Both the position numbers and the translations under genes were made by a program. The notes beneath the pieces are model-generated. The model did no database searches. It was not told the DNA's origin and saw only the letters and a program-made list of their open reading frames with translations. A stretch of DNA of 38,318 nucleotides from a virus. The stretch is taken from positions 1 to 38,318 of the IMG/VR virus record IMGVR_UViG_3300022744_000065; one strand, given 5' to 3'. Shown piece after piece: positions 1 through 5,861 of the stretch; position 1 is the stretch's first letter, and each line of letters begins with the position of its first letter.

Positions 1-158
1 GATGGTACCGTGAGGTAGTCGCGCCAAACGCTGCCAGCTATATCCTCGGTTCGCGCGTAACCTTTGTCGGAGAAAAGCAAGGATTTACTCAAGACCTTAT
101 GCTGACGGAATGGGGTACGGGAAAGACTGGGTTGGGTTGGTGGGATTGGAAGCGATGA
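1..158 (+). CDS. DNA N-6-adenine methyltransferase, C-terminal fragment (cut by contig edge)
   Basis: The reading frame is open from the first base; the first whole codon is at base 3. It encodes about 52 residues beginning WYREVVAPNA, and its protein matches the C-terminus of the full methyltransferase at 37159-37680. The truncation is caused by the contig edge, not by a mutation. Its stop codon overlaps the start of the next gene (ATGA at 155-158), as in the full copy. Confidence 0.9.
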   Translation, partial: WYREVVAPNAASYILGSRVTFVGEKQGFTQDLMLTEWGTGKTGLGWWDWKR

Positions 159-340
159 GACTACTAAACAATGTACCCCGCTGCACTGGCGGCGATGGCA
201 AAGACGAGATTTGCCCACAGCGTGACACCTGCGAGCGGTATTTGCAGAGGGCGAATAACGGCCCATGGGGTTTATGCTCCAACTTTTATAAACCGATGGA
301 TTTGATTGGGTGCATGGAAAAAATAGAGGCCGACAAATGA
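155..340 (+). CDS. Small Cys-rich protein (61 aa), copy 1
   Basis: Function not recognised. The start at 155 overlaps the methyltransferase stop (ATGA), and the right-hand copy (37677-37862) has the same arrangement. An in-frame ATG lies upstream but inside the methyltransferase gene. The 61-residue protein has five Cys, including CxGGDGKDEIC and an SCERYLQ- or TCERYLQ-like segment, compatible with metal binding. The copy at the right end differs at several residues but keeps all the cysteines. Its stop overlaps the next start (ATGA at 337-340), so it is probably translationally coupled to it. Confidence 0.75.
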   Translation: MRLLNNVPRCTGGDGKDEICPQRDTCERYLQRANNGPWGLCSNFYKPMDLIGCMEKIEADK

Positions 341-504
341 AACTCGCAGATCTTGAGAAGAAACTCATAGCCCGAAAAACCAAATCAGTCCCAGAGATCC
401 GCAAGTGCAAGTTATGCGGCAAAAGGATTGACCGCCATAGGCTCACAAGGATATGTGTAGCCTGCAAAGAGTTTAACGACATGCTGGAGGATGTTAACTC
501 TTGA
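337..504 (+). CDS. Small zinc-ribbon-like protein (55 aa), copy 1
   Basis: The start at 337 makes a 4-base overlap with the previous stop. The protein begins MKLADLEKKL, is basic, and has two CxxC pairs (KCKLCGK and ICVACKE) about 18 residues apart. That is the layout of a small treble-clef or zinc-ribbon fold. Zinc binding is inferred from the spacing only, and DNA or RNA binding would fit the basic charge. The second copy at 37859-38026 differs by a few residues and keeps all four cysteines. Confidence 0.75.
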   Translation: MKLADLEKKLIARKTKSVPEIRKCKLCGKRIDRHRLTRICVACKEFNDMLEDVNS

Positions 505-827
505 CACCAGAACAATCCAGAAAGTTCCGAGAGCGTAGCATGCAAACCACAAGAGCACGCCGAAACTTTGCCCAGCAGCTAATCGAAGAGGCTTTGGAAA
601 GAGCAAAGAAAAGAGCCGAACCAAAGCCTGAGAAGGTTGAAAAGCCCATCATCCCTAAGTCCGAGTACGTCAGCAAGCGTGAGGCCCAGGAGATACGCGA
701 GAAGGCCCGTGAAGCAGCAAAGAAAGCCAATGAGTTGGCAATCCGAAGGGTCAGGGATGAGCGGGAGTTTTTGGCCAAAAAGAAAGAAGCTGAGAAAATC
801 AACCAATACGGATACAGGAACCTATGA
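501..827 (+). CDS. Charged alpha-helical hypothetical protein (108 aa), TTG start
   Basis: The TTG at 501 overlaps the previous stop (TTGA). It has a good ribosome binding site, GGAGG at 486-490, ten bases upstream, so this start is preferred over the ATG at 540. The product is rich in Lys, Arg, Glu and Ala throughout and looks like one long helix or coiled coil with no hydrophobic segment. Family not recognised. The copy at 38023 is cut by the contig end. Its stop overlaps the ATG of the next gene (ATGA at 824-827). Confidence 0.7.
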   Translation: MTPEQSRKFRERSMQTTRARRNFAQQLIEEALERAKKRAEPKPEKVEKPIIPKSEYVSKREAQEIREKAREAAKKANELAIRRVRDEREFLAKKKEAEKINQYGYRNL

Positions 828-985
828 CCATACTTTCAACCACCGACGCCACCACGACTAAGGTTTACACCATCAGGTGCGCGATTTGCAAGAGGCCCAT
901 AGAGACCACGGTATACGAGCATTCCACGCCCAGACCTTGCCAGGCGTGCGAAAACAAGCAAAAACGGGCAAAAAACGCCAAGTGA
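824..985 (+). CDS. Small zinc-ribbon-like protein (53 aa)
   Basis: The ATG at 824 overlaps the preceding stop and the frame closes at 985. The 53-residue product has two CxxC pairs, CAIC near residues 19-22 and CQAC near residues 39-42, and a Lys/Arg-rich tail. This is a minimal zinc-ribbon-like layout. It is the last gene of the operon driven by the promoter at 37109 (reading across the contig join), because a new promoter begins at 1015. Function unknown; metal binding is inferred from cysteine spacing. Confidence 0.65.
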   Translation: MTILSTTDATTTKVYTIRCAICKRPIETTVYEHSTPRPCQACENKQKRAKNAK

Positions 986-1009
986 AATTATTTTGCGGAA
1001 TCTTTGAAA

Positions 1010-1043
1010 ATCGCTTGACGCAAAGCGTTAGGCAAGGTATTAT
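1010..1043 (+). promoter_or_regulatory. Sigma70-like promoter with shared 16-base core
   Basis: TTGACG (1015-1020), a 17-base spacer and TATTAT (1038-1043). The -35 lies in ATCGCTTGACGCAAAG (1010-1025), which recurs exactly at 28324 and 37104. The -35 is flanked by a short dyad (CGCTT...AAGCG). The predicted leader contains a small hairpin, TCGGC-AAGGGA-GCCGA. Confidence 0.8.
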
Positions 1044-1085
1044 ATGGGGGTCGGCAAGGGAGCCGAGAAACAAAAGAGGAGTAGC

Positions 1086-1274
1086 GTGATAATCAGCTTT
1101 ATCCTAACCGCTCTGATAGCTTCCCTATTCTCCGTGCAGATTGGGGTTGTCGATTTGATTCCTGCGATAAAACTGAGCTATCGAGCTATTGCATATAGGC
1201 CAGCACGAAGGCCAATGATGGCTACTGATGGTATATGGGGTTCCTGGGGAGCCCAGGGCATGGTGACGGCTTAG
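1086..1274 (+). CDS. Small membrane protein (62 aa), GTG start
   Basis: GTG at 1086 follows GAGGAG (1076-1081), which supports this start. An upstream in-frame ATG at 1044 adjoins the -10 box and would lie before or at the transcript start. The N-terminus (IISFILTALIASLFSV) is a clear hydrophobic segment, followed by a short basic and Gly/Trp-containing tail. It is the first and only gene between the promoter at 1015 and the terminator at 1304, so it is transcribed largely alone. Function unknown. Confidence 0.6.
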   Translation: MIISFILTALIASLFSVQIGVVDLIPAIKLSYRAIAYRPARRPMMATDGIWGSWGAQGMVTA

Positions 1275-1303
1275 GCTGCAATAGTCACCACTAATTAATA
1301 CTA

Positions 1304-1345
1304 GGCGGTCATGGTAAAAAAAGGAACCCCATGGCCGCCATTTTT
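1304..1345 (+). terminator. Rho-independent terminator
   Basis: GGCGGTCATGG (1304-1314) pairs with CCATGGCCGCC (1329-1339), 11 bp with one G-T wobble, followed by ATTTTT. A second small hairpin, TGGTGAC/GTCACCA (1261-1267 and 1284-1290), overlaps the end of the preceding gene. Confidence 0.8.
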
Positions 1346-1376
1346 AACCCACACAGGGGAGAGACAAGAGGGAATT

Positions 1377-1742
1377 ATGAGAGAAATAAAGTTTCGGGCG
1401 TGGAATGGCGAAGAAATGGTATCTCCTGATTATATATCAAGGGATGGATTGGCATTCTGGAAGCAGAATAGCATTGAAACCTATTCTGATGAAGTTATGC
1501 AGTTCACCGGACTCCATGACCGTAAAGGGAAGGAAATCTATGAGGGGGATATCATAAAATGCCCGGACGATTATGATGCATTTGGAATGATGGCCGGAGA
1601 GATTCGCGAAGTATACGAATGTGATGGTGGCTTTAGATTAAAACCCAGACACGACCACAAGGGTAGAGGTCACTGGCTTGAGGATGATAGAGTTTTTGAA
1701 GTCATCGGAAACATTCACGAAACCCCGGAGCTTTTACCATGA
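1377..1742 (+). CDS. YopX family protein (121 aa)
   Basis: The start MREIKFRAWN and the signatures MQFTGLHDRKGKEIYEGDII and GNIHETPELL are typical of the YopX family, common in phages and prophages of many bacteria and of unknown molecular role. Its length is usual for the family. The start at 1377 follows AAGAGGG. An earlier in-frame ATG at 1311 lies inside the terminator stem and is rejected. It sits just downstream of a strong terminator with no obvious new promoter, so its expression depends on read-through or an unseen promoter. Confidence 0.9.
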   Translation: MREIKFRAWNGEEMVSPDYISRDGLAFWKQNSIETYSDEVMQFTGLHDRKGKEIYEGDIIKCPDDYDAFGMMAGEIREVYECDGGFRLKPRHDHKGRGHWLEDDRVFEVIGNIHETPELLP

Positions 1743-1912
1743 CACCAACCCAATGGGGCGCAGCACGAGGCTGGACCCGCCAATACGTCCACCAACTGCT
1801 TGAGGCCAAGGAAATACCAGGAGCCAAGAAAATCAAGGGCAAGACCAAGAGAGGCCGGGTCAAGTGGCGATGGGACATCCCAGAGGATGCGGAGAGGGTA
1901 AAGAAGGCATGA
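1739..1912 (+). CDS. Excisionase-like helix-turn-helix protein (57 aa)
   Basis: The ATG overlaps the YopX stop (ATGA). The pattern GWTRQYVHQLLEAKEIPGAKK, then a basic stretch, then RWDIPEDAERV, matches the small winged-helix (HTH_17/excisionase-type) DNA-binding domain: helix-turn-helix, GAKK turn, then a strand ending in WxIPED. Because there is no integrase in the genome, a regulator is more likely than a true excisionase. Target unknown. Confidence 0.75.
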   Translation: MTPTQWGAARGWTRQYVHQLLEAKEIPGAKKIKGKTKRGRVKWRWDIPEDAERVKKA

Positions 1913-2415
1913 CCGCCCCACTACTGAGCCGGGAAGAGTGGGAGCGAAAGTTTCGCGACTTTGAGCAAATGGTACGCGTGGATGCTGCCGACAATGCCAG
2001 CTATTCCAAAGGAATCGGCCCAGATTACGGCACTTACGCCCAAGAGAGCAAAACCGAAGTCATTGACTCCATCATGTCCCTCCAGTCCCAACTCACCGCA
2101 GCGCGGGAGGAGGTGGAGATGCTGAAAGCGGATGTTGTGGCTACGGATGCTCTAGCTGATTCCATTCGTTTTCGTTTGGATGAGGCCAACAAACTATTGT
2201 CTCGTGATACTGATTTACTCAGCATCAAAATTGCAATCAAGGCTTACCTAGAATCTTATACCTCATGGATAAGCTGTGATTGCTCCATCCAATACGAAAT
2301 GGAGTTGATAAAATTCTGCGATGAAAAGCGAAAGGTGCTTTTCGAAATAGTCGGAATGTCACCGCTAACCTCCACCACAGACGAAGCAATCGAGAAAGCG
2401 AGGCAACCGAAATGA
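1909..2415 (+). CDS. Hypothetical coiled-coil protein (168 aa)
   Basis: The start at 1909 overlaps the preceding stop by four bases. A GTG at 1864 is in frame but lies inside the previous gene. The central third (about residues 55-105) is a heptad-like Leu/Glu/Lys stretch consistent with a coiled coil. The C-terminus ends in an EAIEKARQPK-type helix. It resembles the filler genes carried in phage early operons. No family recognised, and no catalytic motif seen. Confidence 0.65.
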   Translation: MTAPLLSREEWERKFRDFEQMVRVDAADNASYSKGIGPDYGTYAQESKTEVIDSIMSLQSQLTAAREEVEMLKADVVATDALADSIRFRLDEANKLLSRDTDLLSIKIAIKAYLESYTSWISCDCSIQYEMELIKFCDEKRKVLFEIVGMSPLTSTTDEAIEKARQPK

Positions 2416-2762
2416 GCGAATTGATCCCAGTGGTATGCCAGTACATGACCCCAGACTTGGGGCGCCTACCTGTAAGCAACGAAAACACCATGATAACCAT
2501 TGCGGAGGGTGTGCGCATTTCCGAGAATCCGTTCGTCAAAGAAGCGAAGCGAAAGGCTGGAATTGGCGCAGCAAAAAAGCTGATGCCAATAACTAAGTGC
2601 GCCTCGTGTCCAGAATGTCAGGCAGAAGATGGTTATGGTCGAGATAATGCGAATCGGTTTTTTTGTGAGTTGGTTTGGAAACCGATTGAAAAATCAATAG
2701 CGCGTGGTGATGGGTTCCCGATTTGGTGTCCCCTCATTGATGCAGACGAGCAACCGAAATGA
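2412..2762 (+). CDS. Cys-rich protein with CxxCxxC...PxWCPL domain (116 aa)
   Basis: Starts in an ATGA overlap. The C-terminal 55 residues carry CASCPECQ, then RFFCE, then FPIWCPL. The same pattern forms the whole of the 62-residue protein at 36490-36678 and, more weakly, the protein at 34751-34930, so this is one of three paralogues within the genome. Five cysteines at fixed spacing suggest a metal site. The N-terminal half has no recognisable motif. The stop overlaps the Lar-like gene start. Confidence 0.7.
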   Translation: MSELIPVVCQYMTPDLGRLPVSNENTMITIAEGVRISENPFVKEAKRKAGIGAAKKLMPITKCASCPECQAEDGYGRDNANRFFCELVWKPIEKSIARGDGFPIWCPLIDADEQPK

Positions 2763-2977
2763 GCGGAGAGAATGAGCTTAAGCCATGCCCTTTTTGTGGA
2801 GCACAAGAAGAGGTTAGTTTCGGGATTAGCCACTCAAAATTATTTGATGAGACAAGGGTGCACCATCACGTAGAATGCGAAGAGTGTGGAGTCATGGGGC
2901 CATCGTGTGACACCACGGAAGAGGCTTTAATAGGCTGGAACCGTCGATCCACCCCACCCGCCTCCGAGGAGGCATAA
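2759..2977 (+). CDS. Lar-like restriction alleviation protein (72 aa)
   Basis: The sequence has LKPCPFCG at residues 8-14, ECEECG at 39-44, a GP turn and a final EALIGWNRR. This is the conserved outline of the Lar restriction-alleviation family, small zinc-ribbon phage proteins; the best-known member modulates type I restriction. Length is normal. It is coupled to the previous gene by an ATGA overlap. Together with two DNA methyltransferases elsewhere it suggests a genome prepared for host restriction; that role is inferred from the family. Confidence 0.85.
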   Translation: MSGENELKPCPFCGAQEEVSFGISHSKLFDETRVHHHVECEECGVMGPSCDTTEEALIGWNRRSTPPASEEA

Positions 2978-2978
2978 C

Positions 2979-3452
2979 ATGGACAGGGAAGCAGCGGAAA
3001 AACTGGTAGGCGATTTTGGAGAAGCCGTCCTAAATCGGAAAACAGGAATAGAGCCGTTCATGGATGTAGTCAAGGCTAGAAACGCTTTGATAGAGGCGTT
3101 GACAGCCCAGCCCCCACCACCAGAGACCAAGGGGGAGGCTGGACTGGAGGTAATCGAAAAGTTATGGCTAGGGTACACTGAAAAAGTCTTTTGGAAGCCA
3201 AAGGTATTATGGGATTTAGCGTCCGCAAATGCGTGGAAAGAAAACGCTCCCGTCAATTATGGAAAAGTATTTATTCGGCAGTATAACCTGTCACATCGAA
3301 CCCTTCGGAATCCCCTAATAGGTGGGGAGCTACCAAAGGCAAAGGAATGCCCTGGAATCGTTTCCAAGGATCTCGCTGGATGGACGTGCACCTATGACAA
3401 AAACGGAGTTTGCCTGACTTGCGGAGGCCAAAGAGGCTATGAGTCAAAGTAA
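2979..3452 (+). CDS. Hypothetical protein (157 aa) with C-terminal CxxC
   Basis: The ATG at 2979 follows GAGGAGG (2966-2972), a strong ribosome binding site. The N-terminal part is helical (EAAEKLVGDFGEAVL) and is followed by a Pro-rich linker (AQPPPPETK). The C-terminus carries three Cys, TCTY and CLTCGG, that could form a small metal site. No known family recognised. It continues the early small-gene operon. Confidence 0.65.
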   Translation: MDREAAEKLVGDFGEAVLNRKTGIEPFMDVVKARNALIEALTAQPPPPETKGEAGLEVIEKLWLGYTEKVFWKPKVLWDLASANAWKENAPVNYGKVFIRQYNLSHRTLRNPLIGGELPKAKECPGIVSKDLAGWTCTYDKNGVCLTCGGQRGYESK

Positions 3453-3507
3453 ATCAGGCACCATGGATAGCGGCAAGGTTGAGGCCAACAAAAAGGCGGG
3501 AGCGTGA
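3439..3507 (+). CDS. Possible 22-aa leader peptide
   Basis: A short frame starting MSQSKSGTMD overlaps the end of the previous gene and ends in a GTGA overlap with the next start. A GAGG lies four bases upstream. It may serve only to carry ribosomes to the following gene. Very short, so weakly supported. Confidence 0.25.
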   Translation: MSQSKSGTMDSGKVEANKKAGA

Positions 3508-3680
3508 CCGAGAAACAACAGAGCGAAATAGCCAAGAGCTTGAGCGAATTGATGGCATGCGCGCACAATAACCCGCCAAAACCGTGTGAATTTTGCAGGT
3601 TTACTTGGGTCCACGCCCACGACTGCCTACAAAAAATGAACAGGATGCGGGTTCCTGATGGAGATTGGTGGAAGATTTGA
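3504..3680 (+). CDS. Small Cys/His protein (58 aa), GTG start
   Basis: GTG at 3504 follows AGGCGGGAG and overlaps the preceding short frame (GTGA). The central segment CEFCRFTWVHAHDC combines a CxxC pair with two His and another Cys, strongly suggestive of a zinc site. The ends are helical and charged. It is the last gene before the non-coding stretch that precedes the packaging genes. Function unknown. Confidence 0.55.
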   Translation: MTEKQQSEIAKSLSELMACAHNNPPKPCEFCRFTWVHAHDCLQKMNRMRVPDGDWWKI

Positions 3681-3766
3681 ATCCGGCACCACGGAGACCG
3701 GCCTGGCAGAGCCAAGCAAGTGACCCCACCCGGTACCAGGTGGCCCGGTTTAACTCCGGGTGGCGC

Positions 3767-3805
3767 TTTAAACCACTTGCAAATCCCTCTATAATTCCGT
3801 ATCAT
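3767..3805 (+). promoter_or_regulatory. Candidate late promoter(s) before the packaging genes
   Basis: Two overlapping solutions are visible: TTTAAA (3767-3772), 17 bases, perfect TATAAT (3790-3795); and TTGCAA (3777-3782), 17 bases, TATCAT (3800-3805). GC-rich inverted repeats (CCACCCGG 3726-3733 and CCGGGTGG 3756-3763) lie just upstream. Either would start RNA within about 12 bases of the ATG at 3813. Confidence 0.5.
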
Positions 3806-3812
3806 TCCGACA

Positions 3813-3953
3813 ATGGGAAAGGCAAACCGTCCCTTAGTTGTCCGTATTAGGCCCAACGAATCGAAAGAGGACGCCTTAGAGCGCGTCCTTTCCAAGCCAA
3901 GAAACAAGGGCAAGAAGCCTACCAAAGTACTTGTTCGCGCGGTGAATAAATGA
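3813..3953 (+). CDS. Small basic hypothetical protein (46 aa)
   Basis: The frame encodes a Lys/Arg-rich 46-residue protein (begins MGKANRPLVV) and ends in an ATGA overlap with the terminase small subunit gene. No Shine-Dalgarno sequence is visible upstream, and the candidate promoters would start RNA 0-11 bases before the ATG, so a leaderless message is possible. The position just before the terminase genes suggests a packaging-related or regulatory role, but nothing in the sequence shows it. Confidence 0.5.
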   Translation: MGKANRPLVVRIRPNESKEDALERVLSKPRNKGKKPTKVLVRAVNK

Positions 3954-4423
3954 GCCAAGGACGAGGAAGACCGAGCGATTTCACCCAAGAATTAGCCGAC
4001 ACAATTTGCCTTCGACTGTCAGGCGGGGAAAGCCTTAGGACGATCTGCAAGGATGACGGGATACCATCACAAACCACAATTTTTCGATGGTTGGCCCAAA
4101 ATACCGTTTTTCGTGAGCAATACACACGTGCGCGAGAAGCCCAAACCGACCACATGGCCGAGGAGCTTCTTGATATTGCCGATGACGGCACGAACGATTT
4201 CGGTTTTAAGGATGCCGATACCCAAGAAGGCGCAAGTGCAAACCCAGTTTTTATATCTGAGCACGTCCAAAGGTCAAAATTAAGGGTTGATACCAGGAAA
4301 TGGCTGATGTCTAAAATGGCCCCCAAAAAGTACGGGGAGTCAATTCGACATGAAGGCGAGATAACCCTATCCATTTCAGACAAACTGAAAGAGGCGCGGG
4401 ACCGTGCTGCAAGCGGAGACTGA
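3950..4423 (+). CDS. terS: Terminase small subunit (157 aa)
   Basis: The terminase small subunit binds phage DNA and feeds it to the large subunit for packaging. The N-terminus GRPSDFTQELADTIC with GGESLRTIC and the ATIFRWLA-like segment TTIFRWLAQN form the helix-turn-helix typical of the Sf6/P22-like small terminase family. The C-terminal KWLMSKMAPKKYG is also characteristic. Length is usual for the family. It overlaps the large subunit gene by 20 bases. Confidence 0.9.
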   Translation: MSQGRGRPSDFTQELADTICLRLSGGESLRTICKDDGIPSQTTIFRWLAQNTVFREQYTRAREAQTDHMAEELLDIADDGTNDFGFKDADTQEGASANPVFISEHVQRSKLRVDTRKWLMSKMAPKKYGESIRHEGEITLSISDKLKEARDRAASGD

Positions 4424-5861
4424 AGCCTTAATCGAGGACATGGCGAGGTTCACTCACAACCCGCTTGGATTTGTGTTATACGCATTTGAATGGGGCAAGG
4501 GAGAGCTTTCAACCTTTGCTGAAGGCCCGGAAGAATGGCAGAGGGAACACCTTAAGAGCATCGGCAAGAAGCTCAAAGAAGGCAAAATCACCCATTCCCA
4601 AGTAATCCAAGAAGCCACTGGGTCAGGTCACGGGGTTGGTAAATCCGCTATTGTGTCTTGGTTAATCCTTTGGGCACTTGCGACTTGTGAGGATACCAGA
4701 GGGGTGGTCACTGCGAACACTGAGAACCAACTCAAGACGAAGACCTGGGCCGAATTGGCTAAATGGTATCGGCTTTGCATCGTTAAGGATTGGTTTGTAT
4801 TCACGGCGACAGCCATCTATTCAGCTGAGAAGGCCCACGAAAAGACTTGGAGAATCGATCAGATTCCATGGAGCCTTGAGAACACTGAGGCCTTCGCCGG
4901 TTTACACAACCGAGGTAAACGGATTCTCGCGATATTTGATGAAGCTTCAGCCATTCCCGACCAAATCTGGGAGGTTATGGAGGGGGCTCTAACCGATGCG
5001 GATACTGAGATTATCTGGTGCGTTTATGGAAACTTGACCAGAAACACAGGTCGGCTGGCTGAATGCTGGGGGAGATACCGGCATCGATGGGAAACCCGCT
5101 CGGTTGATTCCAGGACGGTCAGGATCACCAACAAGAAGCAAATCCAGCAATGGATTGATGACGAAGGCGAGGATTCGGATTTTGTCCGGGTTCGCGTTCG
5201 CGGTTTACCGCCTAGGTCTTCCTTGTTTGAATTCATTGGTCCTGAGGATGTCGACAGATGCCTTAAGTACAAGGCTCAAGACTACAAGTCATTCCCCAAG
5301 ATTTTCGGCGTCGACGCAGCCAGGTATGGGGATGACAAGAACGTTATTTACATGCGCCAGGGTCGGAAGTGTGAGATTGTCAAATCATGGTCCGGTCTTG
5401 ATACCATGCAATCTGCGTCAATCATTATCAAAGCCATGGAAGAACATGAGCCAGATACAACCTTCATTGATGATGGTGGCGTTGGTGGTGGGATTGTCGA
5501 TCGATGCCGCGCTTTAGCAGGTGAAAAGGTTATTGGAATAAACTTCGGTGGCGAACCAATGGATAAAACCCGTTGGGCGAATAAGAGGGCTGAGATGTGG
5601 GGATTGATGCGGGACGCAATGCGCGCCGGTTTGGAGATTCCAGACCACAAAGAAACCCGCTCCGACCTTCTTGGCCCTCTTTACTTCTTCTCGGCTAAGG
5701 AACAGATTCAGCTTGAGAAAAAGGAACACATGAAGAAGCGCGGCCTATCCTCACCTGACTTTGCTGATGCTTTGGCTCTTACTTGGGCTATGCCTGTCCA
5801 CAAATCTGTTCATGTTGAAACCCTTCAATTTCATATCCCTCGTTCCGGGTTCGGTGTCTAA
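4404..5861 (+). CDS. terL: Terminase large subunit (485 aa), GTG start
   Basis: This is the packaging ATPase and nuclease that drives DNA into the prohead. An ATPase with a Walker A motif GSGHGVGKS (residues 73-81) and Walker B LAIFDEAS (175-182) is followed by an RNase H-like nuclease with acidic residues at D304 (GVDAARYG), D356/D357 (FIDDGG) and D452/D455 (PDFADAL). Length is standard. GTG at 4404 lies inside the terS end (20-base overlap), so it is likely coupled. Its TAA shares a base with the portal ATG (TAATG). Headful packaging is expected from the overall P22-like gene set. Confidence 0.95.
   Translation: MLQAETEALIEDMARFTHNPLGFVLYAFEWGKGELSTFAEGPEEWQREHLKSIGKKLKEGKITHSQVIQEATGSGHGVGKSAIVSWLILWALATCEDTRGVVTANTENQLKTKTWAELAKWYRLCIVKDWFVFTATAIYSAEKAHEKTWRIDQIPWSLENTEAFAGLHNRGKRILAIFDEASAIPDQIWEVMEGALTDADTEIIWCVYGNLTRNTGRLAECWGRYRHRWETRSVDSRTVRITNKKQIQQWIDDEGEDSDFVRVRVRGLPPRSSLFEFIGPEDVDRCLKYKAQDYKSFPKIFGVDAARYGDDKNVIYMRQGRKCEIVKSWSGLDTMQSASIIIKAMEEHEPDTTFIDDGGVGGGIVDRCRALAGEKVIGINFGGEPMDKTRWANKRAEMWGLMRDAMRAGLEIPDHKETRSDLLGPLYFFSAKEQIQLEKKEHMKKRGLSSPDFADALALTWAMPVHKSVHVETLQFHIPRSGFGV

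Larger units (their letters stand above)
1..796. repeat. Left copy of a diverged terminal direct repeat (796 bp)
   Basis: Bases 1-796 match bases 37523-38318 with no insertion or deletion. A hand count gives about 69 substitutions (roughly 91% identity). The first ~150 bases are almost identical (one change by base 152) and divergence rises afterwards. Every reading frame is kept in both copies. The repeat spans the end of the adenine methyltransferase gene, two small Cys-rich genes and most of a charged helical protein gene. It implies a unit genome of about 37,522 bp. It may reflect two related strains joined in one assembly, or a real duplication. Confidence 0.95.

Noticed and set aside
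1044-1085. Upstream ATG for the small membrane protein
   Set aside because: It adjoins the -10 box, at or before the transcript start.
3744-3760. A T-arm-like stem-loop (CCCGG-TTTAACT-CCGGG) suggesting a tRNA
   Set aside because: No matching acceptor, D-arm or anticodon arm; loop lacks the conserved C.
3437-3988. Long antisense frame before the terminase genes
   Set aside because: Opposite several coupled + strand genes and a promoter; no family pattern.
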